Below are positions 1 through 8,135 of a stretch of DNA of 8,724 nucleotides, piece after piece. The notes under the pieces were generated by a model. The model saw only the letters and a list, made by a program, of their open reading frames with translations. It was not told where the DNA came from and did no database searches. This stretch comes from Burkholderiaceae bacterium (GTDB lineage Bacteria > Pseudomonadota > Gammaproteobacteria > Burkholderiales > Burkholderiaceae): NCBI GenBank assembly GCA_023253905.1, contig JALREG010000134.1, positions 1-8,724 on the forward strand. The letters run 5' to 3'. The translations under genes were made by a program, and so were the position numbers. Numbering within the stretch: position 1 is the first letter of the stretch; each line of letters begins with the position of its first letter.

Positions 1-132
1 CTCAAGCCCTTCGGTATCGACTCCGGCAGCGCGGGCCGGGGCTACCAGCCGGTCCACGCGGAACGGGGAGAACGCGCGATCGCCTGCGAAGACCTGCGCG
101 GTGATGCCCCCGGACGCGCTGCTCACCTGCAC
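1..132 (-). CDS. purL: Phosphoribosylformylglycinamidine (FGAM) synthase, N-terminal fragment (runs off left edge)
   Basis: Only the first 44 or so codons are in the window. The frame is open to the left edge and reads VQVSSASGG..., then FAGDRAFSPFRVDRLV. The 'G-x-x-AxSxFRxxRL' pattern is the usual opening of large, single-chain proteobacterial PurL, which makes FGAM from FGAR, glutamine and ATP in purine synthesis. The likely start is GTG at 132-130, two bases after the purB stop. A second in-frame GTG lies at 126-124, and a TTG inside purB (153-151) is also possible. No clear ribosome-binding site is seen, so translation may be coupled to purB. The neighbour being another purine gene supports the call. 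The identification rests on about 20 informative residues, so it is probable rather than certain. Confidence 0.6.
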   Translation of the reverse strand, partial: MQVSSASGGITAQVFAGDRAFSPFRVDRLVAPARAAGVDTEGLE

Positions 133-133
133 A

Positions 134-1573
<1,440 letters not shown>

Positions 1574-1677
1574 CTAGCACCCGTGCGCCGGACGCCCCTT
1601 CACGGAAGATCTGACCAATGCTGCGACGCCTTGATACAACGACGAAATTCTCATCCGTTCGAAGGATAGTCGATTGA

Positions 1678-1695
1678 TATACTCGAGAGCTCTCG
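1678..1695 (+). promoter_or_regulatory. Possible -10 element with adjoining 12-base palindrome upstream of the GST gene
   Basis: In the 238-base divergent spacer between purB and the GST gene, TATACT (1678-1683) matches the sigma-70 -10 consensus at five of six positions on the plus strand. It is directly followed by the perfect palindrome CGAGAGCTCTCG (1684-1695), which would cover the transcription start and so resembles an operator. No good -35 hexamer lies 16-18 bases upstream, so the promoter would be weak or activator-dependent. The rest of the spacer holds no other recognisable gene or RNA. Confidence 0.25.
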
Positions 1696-1769
1696 CCTGT
1701 CGGCCTCCCGAAGTCTGGTTTGTCCTGCAGAGCCTGGAAAAAACTCCTCCTTTCAGAGCAGATACCCTG

Positions 1770-2381
1770 ATGAAACTCGTCGGCTCCCACGGCAGTCCCT
1801 TCGCACGCAAAGTGCGCGTTGTGATGGCCGAGAAGAAAATCGATTGCCAGTTCGAGTCCATCAATGTGGCCGAAAGCCACGCCCACACGCTGCAGTTCAA
1901 TCCCCTCGGCAAGGTTCCTTACCTCGTCCTCGACGACGACGAAGTGTTGTTCGATTCACGCGTGATCGTTGACTACCTCGACAACCTCACCCCGGTGCAT
2001 CGTCTGATCCCGGCAAGCGGCCGCCCCCGCGCCGAGGTCAAGGTCTGGGAAGCGTTGGCTGATGGCATGCTCGAGGCGGCTGGTCTGATCAGACTCGAAT
2101 CCATGCGCCCGGAGGCACAGCAGAACGAAGCCTGGGTGCTCAAGCAGCAGAGCAAGGTCGATGCCGCACTCGCCGCGCTGTCAAAACGCCTGGGTGATCA
2201 TCCCTATTGCGTCGACGGCAAATATTCGCTCGCCGACATCGCGGTCGGCTGTGCACTGGGTTATCTGGCCTGGCGCTTCCCGCACCTGGAGTGGCGCCGC
2301 CACTACCCGAATCTGGGCGCGCTGGTTGACAAGCTGTCGGCGCGGCCAAGCTTCGCCGATACCCTGCCGCCGGCCAACTGA
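1770..2381 (+). CDS. Glutathione S-transferase family protein (YibF-like)
   Basis: This 203-residue soluble protein has the two-domain GST layout. The N-terminal thioredoxin-like domain (about 1-75) begins MKLVGSHGSPFARKVR, with a Ser at 9 in the position of the catalytic or GSH-activating residue. The cis-proline motif NPLGKVPYL follows (Pro 50), then FDS at 61-63, which normally contacts the gamma-glutamyl part of glutathione. The helical C-terminal domain carries the N-capping motif SLADIAVG (153-160). The opening and the cis-Pro region resemble E. coli YibF. Its substrate is unknown. The start chosen is ATG 1770, because the GST fold begins right there; an in-frame ATG at 1674 would add 32 residues unlike any GST. 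The site before the start is a weak Shine-Dalgarno match. The gene is divergent from purB and convergent with puhE, so it is probably transcribed alone. A role in oxidative or photo-oxidative stress is conceivable but only a guess from location. Confidence 0.9.
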   Translation: MKLVGSHGSPFARKVRVVMAEKKIDCQFESINVAESHAHTLQFNPLGKVPYLVLDDDEVLFDSRVIVDYLDNLTPVHRLIPASGRPRAEVKVWEALADGMLEAAGLIRLESMRPEAQQNEAWVLKQQSKVDAALAALSKRLGDHPYCVDGKYSLADIAVGCALGYLAWRFPHLEWRRHYPNLGALVDKLSARPSFADTLPPAN

Positions 2382-2452
2382 GGTCGCGCGCTCGCGTCGC
2401 TGCTGCCCTGCAAATAGTCGGGCTGACTTCAGTCGCGCAGCACTCGCCGCGC

Positions 2453-3205
2453 TCAGCCGCGCCCTTTCAGCGCCCAGCGCCATAGCGACTGCGGCTGCAT
2501 GGGAATGATGAGCAGCCAGTGCTCAACAATGGCGAGTACCAGGAGCGAGCCCACCAGCCCCAGCGCCGTTTCTTCATAGGCGCTGTCGGTTCTGACCGCC
2601 GCCACCCAAACGAGCACCGCAATCACGCTGGCCAGCCCGACGCTGAACGGGAAGAGCGCATTGAAGCGCCGACGCGAAAAATAACTGAGCAGGTAGTGAA
2701 GCGACGGCGGCAGAAAGGGCTCGTAAAAGTTTTTCACGCCCAGAAAAATATTGAGCTTGGCGCTCAGCCGCATCACCCATAGCACTAGCCACACCTGCGC
2801 TGCGACCGGATTGGGCGCGCTGAGGCTTGGCAGCAGCACCGCCACCCCCAGCAACAGCAGTGCGAGCTCGTGATGAGCAATGGCGGTAAAGGCATACCAC
2901 GCGCGGCGCCAACCCAACACAGGCGGGCAAGGCTCACGGTTCGGTCCGGTTACCAGCCCCAGCAAAAACGCCACCTCCTGCCACGCCCAGACCAGCACTG
3001 CCGACACAAAGGCGAGGTAGGCACCCAGCGGCGTGACGAGATCGCGCGTCACCACCACTCCCGCCATTCCAAGAAGCAGCAGAAGCGAGGCCGCAGCCAT
3101 GGCCTCACGCTGCCGGCCCGCCGAAGGCTGGATCGCGCGCAGCACCAGCCCGGTGGACAGCCACCACACGCCAAGCGTGAACGCGATGGGGACGAGAAGC
3201 GCCAC
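2453..3205 (-). CDS. puhE: Photosynthetic complex assembly protein PuhE (DUF3623 family)
   Basis: This 250-residue membrane protein has about seven hydrophobic segments, starting with LVPIAFTLGVWWLSTGLVL at residues 4-22. Typical PuhE features are the early VWWLSTGLVL segment, a central AIAHHELALL stretch near 109-118, the loop KLNIFLGVKNFYEPFLPP near 150-167, and a late EHWLLIIP near 230. PuhE modulates the levels of reaction centre and bacteriochlorophyll in purple bacteria, but its biochemical activity is not settled. The start is GTG at 3205-3203: an in-frame TGA lies three codons upstream, and this start brings in the first membrane segment. No strong Shine-Dalgarno sequence is seen. It lies 38 bases after acsF and is the last gene of the photosynthesis block. 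Its stop faces the GST stop across 71 bases in which I see no hairpin with a T-run. Confidence 0.92.
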   Translation of the reverse strand: MALLVPIAFTLGVWWLSTGLVLRAIQPSAGRQREAMAAASLLLLLGMAGVVVTRDLVTPLGAYLAFVSAVLVWAWQEVAFLLGLVTGPNREPCPPVLGWRRAWYAFTAIAHHELALLLLGVAVLLPSLSAPNPVAAQVWLVLWVMRLSAKLNIFLGVKNFYEPFLPPSLHYLLSYFSRRRFNALFPFSVGLASVIAVLVWVAAVRTDSAYEETALGLVGSLLVLAIVEHWLLIIPMQPQSLWRWALKGRG

Positions 3206-3243
3206 GGAGAATCAGGCTCGCTGCAGAGGCGGTGGGCGACGCA

Positions 3244-4320
3244 TCACCAGCTCGGCGCGAGCCGCGCATCGTCGGGTAGCCGATTCTCGCGTACCGGAAG
3301 CAGGAACATGCGGCTGAAGACAACGGCCGCCTGCGCCGCAAACAACCCGCGCCGGATCGTGGCCAGGACGCCCCCCTTCGCCTTTTCAGCATCAACCGCG
3401 TTCTGAAGGTCACGCAGACGATTCAGACCCGCGATGAATCGCGGATCGTCGTAACAGAGCGTGACCGGGAACACCTGCTTGCAGATCTCGGTGGTGATCG
3501 CAAATACCTTCTGATCGTATTCGGTGGGGTCGAGCCCGAGCGCCTGATGGAGCGCAGGCCGCGTGTGATCACGGACATACATGGTGGCAAACACGGCAAG
3601 CTGGAAGAACCGGATCCAGAGTCGGTTCACACCCGTGAGCAGTTTCGGATTGGCGCGCATGAGAAGCGCAAACGCCTCACCATGCCGGAACTCGTCATTG
3701 CACCATTTCTCGAACCACAGAAAGATGGGGTGAAAGCGAAGCTCGGGGTGACGCTCCACCTGCCGGTAAATCGTGATGTACCGCGCGTAGCCGATTTTTT
3801 CGGAGAGGTAGGTGGCGTAGAAAATGAATTTGGGCTTGAAGTAGGTGTACTTCTTCACCTTGGTGAGCAGCCCCAGATCAACGCCAATGCCAAAGTCTTT
3901 CAGCCATTGATTGATGAAGCCCGCATGTCGCGATTCGTCGCGAGCCATGTAGCCGAAGAGCGCCTTGATATCCGGGTTGTCCACCTTGCGGCGCAGTTCT
4001 GCGTAGAGCACGCAACCTGAGAACTCGGAAGTGATCGAGCTGATCAGGAAGTCAGTGAATTCCTTGTAGAGCTCGGGATCAAGCTTGGAGTAATCACGAT
4101 CCATATCGGCCGGCCGCTGGAAGTGATCGATATTGTTATCGCCCTCGAACTCAGCCATCAGCGCATTCCACTGCGGGCGGATGTGCTCGACCGAGATCCG
4201 ATTGATGGCATCCGCATCGGTCGTGTAGAACCGCGGCGAAATGAGGGACTCGGTCATTGCCTTGCGGGTGGATTCGCTGATCTCGTCGGGGCGACGTCCT
4301 GGCCTTTGCTCGGTACTCAT
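3244..4320 (-). CDS. acsF: Oxygen-dependent Mg-protoporphyrin IX monomethyl ester (oxidative) cyclase
   Basis: AcsF is the diiron enzyme that uses O2 to close the isocyclic (E) ring of chlorophylls, giving divinyl protochlorophyllide. With the ATG start the protein has 358 residues, normal for the proteobacterial type. The ferritin-like diiron ligands are visible: Glu in SITSEFSG near 99, Glu in LYAELRR near 108, ARDESRH at 126-132 and CNDEFRH at 207-213. The family motif RFYTTD is at 30-35. The ATG at 4320 has GGAG about eight bases upstream. The GTG just before it (4323) would add one residue and is too close to the GGAG to be preferred. The gene lies between puhC (23-base gap) and puhE, an arrangement known from betaproteobacterial phototrophs. 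The enzyme implies bacteriochlorophyll synthesis with oxygen present. Its substrate is made by BchM, whose gene is broken at the right of this window. Confidence 0.97.
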   Translation of the reverse strand: MSTEQRPGRRPDEISESTRKAMTESLISPRFYTTDADAINRISVEHIRPQWNALMAEFEGDNNIDHFQRPADMDRDYSKLDPELYKEFTDFLISSITSEFSGCVLYAELRRKVDNPDIKALFGYMARDESRHAGFINQWLKDFGIGVDLGLLTKVKKYTYFKPKFIFYATYLSEKIGYARYITIYRQVERHPELRFHPIFLWFEKWCNDEFRHGEAFALLMRANPKLLTGVNRLWIRFFQLAVFATMYVRDHTRPALHQALGLDPTEYDQKVFAITTEICKQVFPVTLCYDDPRFIAGLNRLRDLQNAVDAEKAKGGVLATIRRGLFAAQAAVVFSRMFLLPVRENRLPDDARLAPSW

Positions 4321-4343
4321 CACGGGATCTCCGGAAAATGAAC

Positions 4344-4886
4344 TTATCGGATGTTGAGATAGGACTGAAACACCGCTGCGTTGGCGGGTCCGAATACAGT
4401 GAGGTCCACCGTGCGGCCGGTGACCGGATCCAACAGGCGGAGGCTGCCGGCCGATTCGGCCCGCAGTTCAAACGGATCAGCGGGCGTGCCGCCCTGGCGA
4501 AGTCTCGCCTGTGCGAGGCCACGCAGCACCCCACGGGCAAATCCGGCCTCGCCCACAATCGGTTCGAGCGATTCGCGGGTGCGAGCGTCGATCACCTCTA
4601 CGCTGCCGTCGCGCGCATCGCGAAAGAGCAGTTGCCTGGAATCAAGCACCGCCACCACCGGCGGCGCCTCAGGCGCGTGCGCTTTCTGATATTGATGCCA
4701 AGCGGTAAATGCGAGGCTCCCCAGCACGGCGAGGCCAACCAGGGCAAGTGGCCAGCCTTCGATCCGGGGGCGTGCAGTAAGCGCAGGCATAGCCGCTCGC
4801 CCACTGCCAGGCCGCGATAGCGCGTGCCGACTCAACCCGCCTTCGGGTGGGTGCGCGCCGAGCGAATCGTCAGACGGTCTGTGCAT
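4344..4886 (-). CDS. puhC: Photosynthetic complex assembly protein PuhC
   Basis: This is a single-pass membrane protein of up to 180 residues. A basic, Pro-rich N-terminal tail (1-42) is followed by one hydrophobic segment at about 44-63 and a soluble, probably periplasmic domain. Family hallmarks are the [15 protein letters not shown] stretch (84-98), [14 protein letters not shown] (115-128) and the C-terminal [21 protein letters not shown] (153-173). PuhC is needed for normal reaction-centre/LH1 levels in Rhodobacter capsulatus; its exact action is unclear. The ATG at 4886 overlaps the end of puhB by 17 bases, which favours coupled translation. An internal ATG at 4790 (residue 33) would shorten the tail and keep the membrane segment. 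Neither start has a strong ribosome-binding site, so the N-terminus is uncertain. Confidence 0.9.
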   Translation of the reverse strand: MHRPSDDSLGAHPPEGGLSRHALSRPGSGRAAMPALTARPRIEGWPLALVGLAVLGSLAFTAWHQYQKAHAPEAPPVVAVLDSRQLLFRDARDGSVEVIDARTRESLEPIVGEAGFARGVLRGLAQARLRQGGTPADPFELRAESAGSLRLLDPVTGRTVDLTVFGPANAAVFQSYLNIR

Positions 4887-5589
4887 GACCTATTTGTACG
4901 CTTTGAGGCGCGCTTTGAGGCACGCCATGTGCGAGCCCCTGTGCCCCCGCGTTCGATGCTGCACCGACCTGCACCCGTTCACCAGGCGGTTGGGCGGCTA
5001 GCCAGGCGTCGGTCAGTAGCGTAGCCGGTTCATCAACCGCGGCCAGCGCCCGCAGCATGGGCTGGGGGTGCGATAACCGCCAGGGCCGGGCATGCGGCCA
5101 CAAGTGCGCATAGGCGATCTTGTCATCGGGTAAAAGCTCGAGCACCAGATCGCCCGAGCCATCAGCGCGCCGCCTGACCTGCGCGCAGGCAATCCGACGG
5201 AAAGGCACATTGAAGGTGAGGCTCAGCACAATGCCGATCCGCATCACCACGCGCCGGTCGGTGATGGTGTAGACAGTGGTTCGAGCGGTGAGATCGGCAA
5301 GAAGCCACAGCAGACCCAGCCCAATTGCAAAACACGCCGCAGCCCAACTGGTGGATGCCAGCGCCTGCGCGACCGAACCGGTGTCATGTTGAACCAGCGC
5401 GAACCGAAGACCCAGCAGCAATACGAAATACACCGCCACCGCGCGCAGGTGGAACACATCGAGCGCGATACGGCGCCGCTGGGGCGAGCCCTGCCATAGC
5501 AGACGCTCACCGCTTGGCAGCGCCTCGGGCAGCCCGTGCTGCGGCTCGATCTCGTGTTCGTGCCCGAGGCTGTGGCGGTGTGCGCTCAT
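4870..5589 (-). CDS. puhB: Photosynthetic complex assembly protein PuhB (bacterial PH-like domain)
   Basis: The 239-residue membrane protein has the PuhB pattern: an N-terminal motif LPSGERLLWQGSP (24-36), two clear hydrophobic segments at about 48-66 and 82-101, then the bacterial PH-like domain starting TTVYTITDRRVVMRIGI (104-120) and FNVPFRRI (126-133). PuhB acts as a reaction-centre assembly factor and associates with the H subunit in Rhodobacter capsulatus. The start ATG at 5589 shares bases with the puhA stop (ATGA), a strong sign of translational coupling. The C-terminal 40 residues after PPGERVQ are rich in Ala, Gln and Ser, look poorly ordered and are not conserved in the family as far as I can tell. 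The gene overlaps puhC by 17 bases. Confidence 0.95.
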   Translation of the reverse strand: MSAHRHSLGHEHEIEPQHGLPEALPSGERLLWQGSPQRRRIALDVFHLRAVAVYFVLLLGLRFALVQHDTGSVAQALASTSWAAACFAIGLGLLWLLADLTARTTVYTITDRRVVMRIGIVLSLTFNVPFRRIACAQVRRRADGSGDLVLELLPDDKIAYAHLWPHARPWRLSHPQPMLRALAAVDEPATLLTDAWLAAQPPGERVQVGAASNAGAQGLAHGVPQSAPQSVQIGHAQTV

Positions 5590-6371
5590 AGGATCGGATC
5601 ACGACGGCCAGGGGTTGCGAAGAGCGTGCCTGCGCCGTAGTAACCCATCACCTTTTCTTCTTCGAAGAGCGTGATGCGATCGGGCCGGCGAAGTCCGGGT
5701 ACGCCCTCAAGCTGCTCACCACGAATCGCGCGTACGATGACCTTACGGCCATGGACCCGATCGGAGATCACACGGCAAAATGTGATGGGCAACATGACGC
5801 GGCGCCCCGCCGCAGTTTGCACCTCGAGGTAACGGATCATGTGCTCGGAGCGGTCCACCCAGATCTCGACCACCGTGCCGCCCGTCTTGTCATCAACGCC
5901 GATCACCGGCATGCCACGCGGATCCGCATCGCCCTCGACCAGGGAAAAGCCGGGCGCTGCCGCAAGGGGCACGATCTTGAGATCGCCATCCACCGTGAGA
6001 TCGGGCTCATCGGTTCGGCGCGTGAAGGCACCGGGTCCGATGCCGCTTGTCATGGGGTCGCCCGTAGGCTCAAAAGGCATCCCGGTGACTGGCGCTGCAC
6101 GCTCACCCTGCACGCGCGGCTCGTCGAAGTCACGCTCGTGCGGCGACGGGAAGTCACCATGAAACCGTGTGCGATACATCTTCACACTCGGCATCGGCAA
6201 AATACCAGGCTCGCGTTTGATCGACCCATCGCGCCGATCACTTTCAAGCGGGAACCCCTCACGCTTGCTTTCATACAGCAGATAAAACACCAGCCCTGCA
6301 AAAAACACCCAGAACACGTAGAGCACCATCTGCGCTACGTCGACATATTGGGTAATGGCACCTCTTCCCAT
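5586..6371 (-). CDS. puhA: Photosynthetic reaction centre H subunit
   Basis: The protein has 261 residues, close to the usual 255-260. It has one N-terminal transmembrane helix (about 12-32, beginning near DVAQMVLYVFWVFF) followed by KREGFPLE and a cytoplasmic beta-rich PRC-barrel domain with GMPVIGVDDKTGGTVVEIWVD and a C-terminal EEEKVMGYYGAGTL. The H subunit caps the L/M core and shapes proton delivery to the secondary quinone. The start is decided by GAGGAG exactly six bases before ATG 6371. The ATG at 6377 abuts that site and is too close, and the longer frame up to 6509 only reads into the end of lhaA. It follows lhaA by 25 bases and overlaps puhB by 4, so it sits within a single operon. 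A separate puhA promoter inside lhaA is possible but not visible by eye. Confidence 0.98.
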   Translation of the reverse strand: MGRGAITQYVDVAQMVLYVFWVFFAGLVFYLLYESKREGFPLESDRRDGSIKREPGILPMPSVKMYRTRFHGDFPSPHERDFDEPRVQGERAAPVTGMPFEPTGDPMTSGIGPGAFTRRTDEPDLTVDGDLKIVPLAAAPGFSLVEGDADPRGMPVIGVDDKTGGTVVEIWVDRSEHMIRYLEVQTAAGRRVMLPITFCRVISDRVHGRKVIVRAIRGEQLEGVPGLRRPDRITLFEEEKVMGYYGAGTLFATPGRRDPIL

Positions 6372-6377
6372 GGTCAT

Positions 6378-6383
6378 CTCCTC
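6378..6383 (-). promoter_or_regulatory. Ribosome-binding site of puhA
   Basis: GAGGAG on the minus strand is the strongest Shine-Dalgarno match in the photosynthesis block. It lies six bases before ATG 6371, separated by ATGACC, and so selects the inner of two in-frame ATGs. A stronger site than its neighbours would suit a structural subunit needed in larger amounts than the assembly factors around it; that last point is inference. Confidence 0.8.
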
Positions 6384-6396
6384 AAAAGGCATCCGC

Positions 6397-7827
6397 TCAG
6401 CCCGGAAATTCAGCCAGTCCGAAATTGCGGCGATCGCCGCCCTGCGCGCGCAGATCACGTACCAGCGGCCCGATTGCCGCCAGCGTTGCGAACAGCAGCG
6501 CCAGTTCAAGGTGGTAGACGGCGCTGTAGCCGACTCCCGCGTAATTCAGTACAGGCCCCAGGCCCCCGGAGAGCGCGAGGCTGCTCACCAGGTCGCGCAG
6601 CCATCCGCCTGCGGCGACGGCAAGACCCGCGGCGCTGGCCTGCGCCGCCCCCCACGCGCCCAGTGCAAGGCCATTCATGCCGTTCGATTCAAGATTCATG
6701 GCAGCGGTGAGCGTGCCAACGGAAAAAAGTCCGCCGCCGAAACCAATCAACACCGTCCCCGCCCGAAAGAGCGAGGGCGCCTCCAGAGGTTCGGCAAAAA
6801 TCACGAGCGAGAACGCAAACACACCCGCGACCGCTCCCCACGCCGCCAGTCGGTGCGGGTTCATGCCTTGCCGGAGCCGCGCCGCAGCCAATGCAAAAGC
6901 GGCCAGTGCACCCACTGACATGAACGCGGTCAGCACGCTGGTGGCCGATACCGATAGGCCCAACACCTCACCGCCGTAGGGCTCGAGAATGATGTCCTGC
7001 ATGGTGAACGCAGCCGTGCCCAGGAAGAGCGCCACCAGGAAGCGTCTTTGCCCAGGCTGGGCGGCGAAGTCGCGCCAGCTGTCGCGGAAGGCGGGCCGAA
7101 CAATCCCTGGATGTGTTTTTGAGGGGTTACGGGCCTCTTGCTTCCAGAGGGCCACCAGATTGAGCACGAACGCCACAAAGGCCGCGCCCTGGACCACCTT
7201 GATCAGCGTGATTTTGCTGAAATCGGCAAGGAGCAGGCTGAACACCAGACCGCTCACCACCATGCCCATCAGCAACATGGTGTACATCATGGCAACCACC
7301 CGCGGCCGATTTTCCTCGGCGGCCAGATCGGTCGCGAACGCGAGCCCTGCCGTCTGGACCGTCTGGATGCCCGCGCCCACCATCAGGAAGGCCAGCGCGG
7401 CCGACAGCGGGCCGATCCACTGCGGCCAGTGGGTATCGCCTGACAACAGGATGAGCGCGAAAGGCATGATGGCCAGCCCGCCAAACTGCAGCATGGTGCC
7501 GGCCCAGATGTACGGCACTCGCCGCCAGCCCAACACCGAACGATGCACATCTGAACGGAACCCCACCAACGCCCGGAACGGCGCGAACACGAGCGGCAGC
7601 GCAACCATGGTGGACACCAGCCATGCCGCCACGCCCAGTTCAACGATCAGCACGCGATTGAGGGTACCCACCAGAAGCGCGGTGGCCATGCCCACCGACA
7701 CCTGAAATAGCGCAAGCCGCAGAAGGCGCGACATCGGCAGATCGGGCGTGGCCAGATCAGCAAACGGGAGCCAGCGCGGGTCGATGCGTGACCAGCGTCG
7801 GGGCGAAAGCAGATCAAGCAGCATCAT
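6397..7827 (-). CDS. lhaA: Light-harvesting complex 1 assembly protein LhaA (PucC family, MFS-like)
   Basis: This 476-residue integral membrane protein has about 12 hydrophobic segments and belongs to the PucC/LhaA branch of the major facilitator superfamily. The N-terminus carries the expected PRWLPFADLATPDLP and SRLLRLALFQVSVGMA, followed by GTLNRVLIVELGV. The late segment reads GFGGGLFSVGTLTAAMNLE, a PucC-family hallmark, and the C-terminus ends FGLAEFPG. LhaA assists assembly of light-harvesting complex 1, probably by bringing together pigment and apoprotein. The start is ATG 7827, which overlaps the bchM stop as ATGA; a second ATG follows directly (7824). An upstream ATG (7899) would add 24 residues that lie entirely in the bchM-derived sequence and match nothing. 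AGGAA lies about 12 bases upstream. Its position between bchM and puhA is the standard purple-bacterial order. The gene looks intact. Confidence 0.95.
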   Translation of the reverse strand: MMLLDLLSPRRWSRIDPRWLPFADLATPDLPMSRLLRLALFQVSVGMATALLVGTLNRVLIVELGVAAWLVSTMVALPLVFAPFRALVGFRSDVHRSVLGWRRVPYIWAGTMLQFGGLAIMPFALILLSGDTHWPQWIGPLSAALAFLMVGAGIQTVQTAGLAFATDLAAEENRPRVVAMMYTMLLMGMVVSGLVFSLLLADFSKITLIKVVQGAAFVAFVLNLVALWKQEARNPSKTHPGIVRPAFRDSWRDFAAQPGQRRFLVALFLGTAAFTMQDIILEPYGGEVLGLSVSATSVLTAFMSVGALAAFALAAARLRQGMNPHRLAAWGAVAGVFAFSLVIFAEPLEAPSLFRAGTVLIGFGGGLFSVGTLTAAMNLESNGMNGLALGAWGAAQASAAGLAVAAGGWLRDLVSSLALSGGLGPVLNYAGVGYSAVYHLELALLFATLAAIGPLVRDLRAQGGDRRNFGLAEFPG

Positions 7828-8135
7828 CGCCGGATGAGTTCCTGCGCCTGCGAAGTGTAAAAGCCGCGGGCCACGCGCTCGGTACGAGCCAGTCGCCAAC
7901 CTAGCGGGCCCAGTGCCTCGGCAAGCATCCGGTGCATCCGCTCGGGCGCAACCGGCACGATGGCAGGCGAGCGATCACCACGAGGGAAGAGCCTTCCCGC
8001 CATCATCATCATGCGAAGCGGCAGGCTGCCCGGTGCAAAGGTGAAGACGATTGAGCGCCGCACTCTGGGCGCGACCGCCACGAGCGCCGCCACCGCCTGC
8101 TCGGGCGCGTAGTGAATGAGCGAGTCCATCGCCAC
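7824..8135 (-). pseudogene. bchM: 3' fragment of Mg-protoporphyrin IX O-methyltransferase gene
   Basis: From VAMDSLIHY (ORF residues 157-165) to the C-terminus the protein follows BchM: SIVFTFAP (184-191), GRLFPRGDRSPAIVPV (203-218) and the ending RVARGFYTSQAQELIRR. BchM transfers a methyl group from SAM to the C13 propionate of Mg-protoporphyrin IX, making the substrate of AcsF. The missing 5' part would encode the SAM-binding Rossmann motif (DxGxGxG type), so this fragment cannot be a working methyltransferase. The bchM-lhaA-puhA order is the expected one, and the ATGA overlap with lhaA is preserved. The left-hand side of the join is therefore native sequence and the right-hand side is the intruder. 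Confidence 0.85.

Noticed and set aside
1674..1769. Longer N-terminus for the GST protein
   Set aside because: GSTs of this type begin directly with the first beta strand (MKLVGS). The extra 32 residues are not GST-like and would include the putative -10 and palindrome region.
2382..2452. Bidirectional terminator between the convergent GST gene and puhE
   Set aside because: Only a short imperfect stem around GACTTCAGTC is present, with no T-run on either strand, so a factor-independent terminator cannot be supported.
2870..3406. 178-codon plus-strand ORF opposite puhE and acsF
   Set aside because: It is an antisense frame spanning the puhE-acsF junction, very rich in Arg, His and Gln, with no motif.
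6372..6509. Longer N-terminus for puhA
   Set aside because: The extra 46 residues read into the end of lhaA and match nothing. The GAGGAG site points to ATG 6371, and family length agrees with it.
5751..6710. 319-codon plus-strand ORF opposite puhA and the end of lhaA
   Set aside because: It crosses two real genes on the other strand, has a composition typical of antisense frames and shows no family motif.
6989..7705. 238-codon plus-strand ORF opposite lhaA
   Set aside because: It is antisense to membrane segments of lhaA; Thr/Ser/Arg/Ala-rich and without a domain or ribosome-binding site.
7828..7899. Longer N-terminus for lhaA
   Set aside because: The added 24 residues lie wholly within the bchM-derived coding sequence and are not LhaA-like. 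The ATGA overlap start is the normal arrangement.
8001..8012. Four tandem ATG codons (MMMM) inside the bchM fragment as a repeat or internal start
   Set aside because: Four trinucleotide copies in a coding region are too few to call a repeat tract; no ribosome-binding site precedes them and the frame is simply the bchM frame.
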